Assembly (NCBI GenBank): GCA_025358235.1
Contig: JANYKH010000192.1
Coordinates: forward strand, 1-7,740
Direction: 5' to 3'
Source: Chloroflexota bacterium
GTDB taxonomy: Bacteria > Chloroflexota > Dehalococcoidia > Dehalococcoidales > RBG-16-60-22
Length of the DNA stretch: 7,740 bases
In this document: positions 5,045-7,740 of the stretch, in pieces
Layout: each line of letters opens with the position of its first letter
Position numbering within the stretch: position 1 is the first letter of the stretch
Translations under genes and position numbers: made by a program
Notes under the pieces: model-generated
What the model was told of the DNA's origin: nothing
Databases searched by the model: none
Seen by the model: only the letters and a program-made list of their open reading frames with translations

Positions 5045-7402
5045 ATGGCCGGTGGCAGAAGCGAGATGACCATCACTGAGTCTATTTCCCTAAAAGCCTG
5101 GGCGTTGGATTACGCGGAACAAGGATTCCGCGTATTTCCGTTAGCGCCACGAGAGAAGACTCCGTTGTCTCAACATGGTTTCCACGATGCGACTCAATCC
5201 TCAGATATTATAGCAGATTATTGGGAAAAACAGTCTGAAGCGAATATCGGGATCGCCACGGAAGGCCTGATAGTAATCGATTTTGATGTAAAGAATCAGG
5301 GGCTTGAAAGTAAAACAGAACTTATTAAAAAGTATGGCCCATTTCCGAGAACCAGGGTTCACCGAACAGGTGGTGGCGGGGAGCATTGGATTTACCGAGC
5401 CCCGGAGGGTTCAGATATCCGAAGCGGAGCAGGGAAGTACGGGTTCTCTGGGGTAGATATTCGGGCGAATGGCGGATACATCGTCGCACCGCCGAGCGTT
5501 CACTCTTCGGGAAATCGCTACGAAGTCATGGATGATTATCCGATTGTGCCAGCGCCTGCCTGGCTCGTAGAAATGGCTTCATCCAAGCCAACAGCTCGAA
5601 CAACAATTGAGGGAAGTCGTACAGGTCTAATTCCCGAAGGTCAACGCAATGCCACCCTGACGAGCCTGGCGGGTTCGATGCGTCGAGGTGGAATGGCACC
5701 CGAAGATATTGAAGCCGGTCTCAAGTTGGAAAATCAGGCCAGATGTTTCCCCCCATTGTCCGACAGTGAGGTCGAAAACATCGCCAAAAGCATAGCCAGA
5801 TACGAGCCTGCAAACATGCAGGGGGTAAACAATAACCTCACTGATACAGGCAATGCCGAACTCATCATCGCTTTGCATGGCGATAAAATTCGCTACGACC
5901 ACCGGCGAAGTCGATGGCTGGTCTGGAATGGGAATATCTGGCAGCCGGACGGCACCGGCCAGATTTACAGGTTTGCCATTGAATCAGCCCGAGAGCGTTA
6001 TCACCGGGCCTCGATTATTCAGGACTTGGCCGAGCGTGGAAACTCTTCAAAGTGGGCCATCGGGTCAGAGAATCGGAATCGGATAGAAGCGGCGGTCTCC
6101 ATAACCCAAAATCTACTTCCCGTGGCAGATTCAGGTGAGAACTGGGATCAGGACCGATGGCTGCTGGGATGTGCAAATGGAGTAATCGATTTACAAACAG
6201 GGGATCTCAAGCCAGGCAAACAGTCCGACCGAATCACCATGTCGACTGGTATAGCATTCGATCCAAACGCCCAATGCCCTCGCTGGGAACAATTCCTGGC
6301 TGAGATATTCAACGGGGATAAAACACTGATTGATTGGATGTGGCGCTTTCTTGGTTACGGCATCACCGGGGACACCCGCGAGCAGATTATCGTTATCGGC
6401 TATGGGACTGGCGCAAACGGCAAAGGCAAATTCAACCATGCACTCCGGCAATCCATGGGTGATTACGCCCATGATGCTCCTTTCAGCACCTTCGAAATGT
6501 CTCGCGCTTCGGGCATCCCGAATGACTTAGCTGCGTTGGAAAGACGGCGCTTTGTTACCAGTTCGGAAACAAACGACGGCACCAGGTTGAACGAGGCCCG
6601 GATCAAAGCCATTAGCGGCGAGGACCGCATTAGCGCCCGGTATCTCCACCAGGAGTTTTTTGCCTTTCAGCCGGCTTGCAAGATATGTCTTTTCGTTAAC
6701 CACAAACCACGTGTCGAAGATGACTCTTTTGGGTTCTGGCGAAGAGTGCGTCTGGTTCCGTTTACCCGGCAATTTACCGGAACGAATGACGATAAGCAAC
6801 TGGGTAAGAAGCTGGATGCCGAAGCCCCCGGCATATTGGCATGGCTCGTCCGGGGATGCTTGGAATGGCAGAAACGCGGGCTGGGAGATATCCCCAAGTC
6901 GATAACTGCAGCGACTCAGGAATACAAAACTGAGTCAGACCCTCTGGGCCTGTTCATCACGGAAATTTGTGTTGAAACACCGGCGGCTGTTACCAAGTCC
7001 TCAGAACTCTATAAAGAATATGTGAAATGGGCTGCGAGCTTAAATCTGCGGGAGCGAGAACGGCTCTCGCTTACCGCTTTCGGACGCCGAATGAAAGACA
7101 AGTACGAGAAGTTGGTTCAGCGAGATGCAACCTATTATCGGGGTATCGGGTTGAAATCCTGTGGTGGGTTTGACCCATCTGTGGTGGGTTTGACGCCTGA
7201 GACCCCGAAAAATCAGGTTAATCCTCTATATAATCTCTCTCGCGAGGGAAACATAGAAAACCCACCACAACCCACCGCACCCACCACAGAACTTCGTGAT
7301 ATCCCATTAGAACCCTGCTCATGCGGGGCTGATAACTGGCATTACACCAATGAGGAACAGCCCAAAGTGGTCTGTGGCAAATGTGGGGTGGAAGCGAGAT
7401 GA
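5045..7402 (+). CDS. Phage/plasmid primase-polymerase fused to SF3 (P4/D5-type) helicase
   Basis: This 785-residue protein would prime and unwind DNA for replication of the element. Domain 1 (about 15-175) is a bifunctional primase-polymerase of the AEP superfamily: catalytic D79/D81 in VIDFD, TGGGGEHWIYR at 108-118 with H114, and APPSVH at 148-153 with S151/H153. Domain 2 (about 195-253) resembles the PriCT-1 primase C-terminal helical domain. Domain 3 (about 365-625) is a D5_N/P4-type SF3 helicase: P-loop GTGANGKG at 454-461, acidic E508 in the SSETN segment, sensor-type N552 in VNHKP, and WRR at 565-567 before VPF. The P-loop has Gly461 where Ser/Thr is usual. A winged-helix-like region (about 630-700) follows, then a low-complexity linker (705-755) and a zinc-ribbon-like tail with C758, C760, C777 and C780. 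The start is uncertain: neither ATG 5045 nor ATG 5066 (residue 8) has a good ribosome site, and a stop at 5027-5029 limits any extension. Its stop overlaps an ATG (ATGA, 7399-7402). Confidence 0.92.
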   Translation: MAGGRSEMTITESISLKAWALDYAEQGFRVFPLAPREKTPLSQHGFHDATQSSDIIADYWEKQSEANIGIATEGLIVIDFDVKNQGLESKTELIKKYGPFPRTRVHRTGGGGEHWIYRAPEGSDIRSGAGKYGFSGVDIRANGGYIVAPPSVHSSGNRYEVMDDYPIVPAPAWLVEMASSKPTARTTIEGSRTGLIPEGQRNATLTSLAGSMRRGGMAPEDIEAGLKLENQARCFPPLSDSEVENIAKSIARYEPANMQGVNNNLTDTGNAELIIALHGDKIRYDHRRSRWLVWNGNIWQPDGTGQIYRFAIESARERYHRASIIQDLAERGNSSKWAIGSENRNRIEAAVSITQNLLPVADSGENWDQDRWLLGCANGVIDLQTGDLKPGKQSDRITMSTGIAFDPNAQCPRWEQFLAEIFNGDKTLIDWMWRFLGYGITGDTREQIIVIGYGTGANGKGKFNHALRQSMGDYAHDAPFSTFEMSRASGIPNDLAALERRRFVTSSETNDGTRLNEARIKAISGEDRISARYLHQEFFAFQPACKICLFVNHKPRVEDDSFGFWRRVRLVPFTRQFTGTNDDKQLGKKLDAEAPGILAWLVRGCLEWQKRGLGDIPKSITAATQEYKTESDPLGLFITEICVETPAAVTKSSELYKEYVKWAASLNLRERERLSLTAFGRRMKDKYEKLVQRDATYYRGIGLKSCGGFDPSVVGLTPETPKNQVNPLYNLSREGNIENPPQPTAPTTELRDIPLEPCSCGADNWHYTNEEQPKVVCGKCGVEAR
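7159..7290. repeat. Facing iteron-like repeats inside the primase-helicase gene (candidate origin or RNA structure)
   Basis: CTGTGGTGGGTTTGAC occurs perfectly twice, at 7159-7174 and 7179-7194, with a 20-base period. Downstream, the reverse-complement core ACCCACC occurs three times (7260-7266, 7270-7276, 7279-7285). AAACCCACCACA at 7258-7269 pairs perfectly over 12 bp with either left copy, and ACCCACCACAG at 7279-7289 pairs over 11 bp. The centre holds a CCTGA/TCAGG inverted repeat (7196-7217), an AT-richer CTATATAA stretch and an 8-bp CTCGCGAG palindrome (7239-7246). The period is not a multiple of three: the two left copies are read in different codon frames (CGGFD versus VVGLT), and so are the right copies (NPPQ versus APTT). 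Conservation is therefore of DNA or RNA, not of peptide. Confidence 0.75.
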
Positions 7403-7524
7403 ACGGGGGGAAGGCGGTCATATTAGGTACAGCCTTTAGCCATAAAACCAAGTGGGCAGCCACAGACGCGTGTGCGCAGGTTTCCTGCGGAAAAATTCGA
7501 ATCGATTCCAGGAGGCAAAACAAT
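7403..7524. other. Spacer between primase-helicase and terminase, with hairpin and palindrome
   Basis: These 122 bases separate the two element genes. They contain a 6-bp perfect hairpin, CGCAGG-TTT-CCTGCG (7475-7489), not followed by a T-run. A 10-bp perfect palindrome, GAATCGATTC (7499-7508), abuts the terminase ribosome site. The frame from ATG 7399 is open right through and is in phase with the terminase, but its residues do not resemble a known phage protein. A terminase control site or an unrecognised leader peptide is possible. Confidence 0.4.
7510..7515 (+). promoter_or_regulatory. Ribosome binding site of terminase small subunit
   Basis: AGGAGG, a full Shine-Dalgarno core, stands nine bases before ATG 7525. 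It decides the start in favour of 7525 over the in-frame ATG at 7399, which overlaps the primase stop and lacks such a site. Confidence 0.8.
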
Positions 7525-7740
7525 ATGGGAAAACGGGGACCAATACCCAAGACTGATCAAGAGAGGATGCTTGAGGGCAACCCCGGCAAAAGGCCGACGA
7601 AAGGCAAATCACCGCAGCCGGGTCTGGGCAGGCCAACCTGCCCCTCGTGGCTCTCCACCGAGGCCAAGCAGGAATGGCGCAGGCTGGCACCGGAGTTAGC
7701 ACGGTTGGGTCTGCTCACCCACGTAGACCGGGCGTTGTTC
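7525..7740 (+). CDS. Phage terminase small subunit, P27 family (5' part, runs off the window)
   Basis: The frame from 7525 is open to the last base, giving 72 residues with no stop. The start MGKRGPIPK, the LEGNPGKRP block at residues 16-24, PSWLSTEAKQEWRR (about 41-54) and LAPELARLGLLT follow the well-known N-terminus of P27-type small terminases, usually about 150 residues long. The protein recognises phage DNA and loads the large-subunit motor at the capsid portal. A large terminase and portal gene are expected just past the edge. Start choice rests on the AGGAGG site and the family N-terminus. An upstream in-frame ATG at 7399 would add 42 unfamiliar residues and is less likely. Confidence 0.88.
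   Translation, partial: MGKRGPIPKTDQERMLEGNPGKRPTKGKSPQPGLGRPTCPSWLSTEAKQEWRRLAPELARLGLLTHVDRALF

Larger units (their letters stand above)
4990..7740. mobile_element. Left end of a prophage-like integrated element (incomplete)
   Basis: The stretch begins where comM homology stops. It carries a phage/plasmid-type primase-helicase and a P27-family terminase small subunit, both on the plus strand, giving a replication-then-packaging order. It runs off the window. Unusually, no integrase, repressor or excisionase lies at this edge, and only 55 bases separate the junction from the primase start. Either the integration module is at the other end or this end has been deleted. Terminase favours a tailed phage or phage-derived satellite over a plasmid or ICE. 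Confidence 0.75.

Noticed and set aside
7159..7290. CRISPR array
   Set aside because: Repeats are short, face each other and lie inside a coding sequence with no regular unique spacers.

Overview
The window comes from a bacterial chromosome of roughly balanced, slightly GC-rich composition. It holds three intact host genes, two broken host genes and the left edge of a prophage-like element. The protein sequences and the short palindromic intergenic repeats remind me of Chloroflexota (Dehalococcoidia-like) genomes. That is an impression, not a demonstration, because there is no rRNA or other strong taxonomic marker here.

Layout. Bases 1-118 are the leader of rlmN, with a plausible sigma-70-type promoter at 52-80. 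rlmN (119-1165, +) encodes the radical-SAM 23S rRNA/tRNA adenine-C2 methyltransferase. The gap at 1166-1622 has no convincing gene. It holds a run of degenerate palindromic repeat units built around a TGTCATTC-type head, plus a 12-bp imperfect inverted repeat. A 14-helix-type MFS drug exporter (DHA2 family, 1623-3185, +) follows. It converges, with a 23-bp gap, on a CPA2/Kef-type cation:proton antiporter (3209-4396, -).

Between the antiporter start and the comM remnant lies a possible relic of an FKBP/SlyD-type prolyl isomerase (about 4403-4511, +). It looks frameshifted in an A-run and truncated at its 3' end. The 3' third of comM (4516-4989, -) comes next. Its homology stops abruptly inside the conserved CPCGYYGD motif, and the sequence beyond the break is unrelated. 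I read this break as the attachment junction of an integrated element.

The element (about 4990 to the window end) carries a large primase-polymerase/SF3 helicase (5045-7402, +) and then the start of a P27-family phage terminase small subunit (7525 to the edge, +). This is a replication-then-packaging order typical of tailed temperate phages. No integrase or repressor is present at this end.

The most interesting feature is inside the 3' part of the primase-helicase gene (7159-7290). Two identical 16-bp direct repeats containing GGTGGGT face three inverted ACCCACC copies across an AT-richer centre with a CTCGCGAG palindrome. The same DNA is read in different codon frames in the different copies, so the conserved object is the nucleic acid rather than the peptide. 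This is a candidate iteron-like replication origin, or an RNA structure, embedded in the replication gene.
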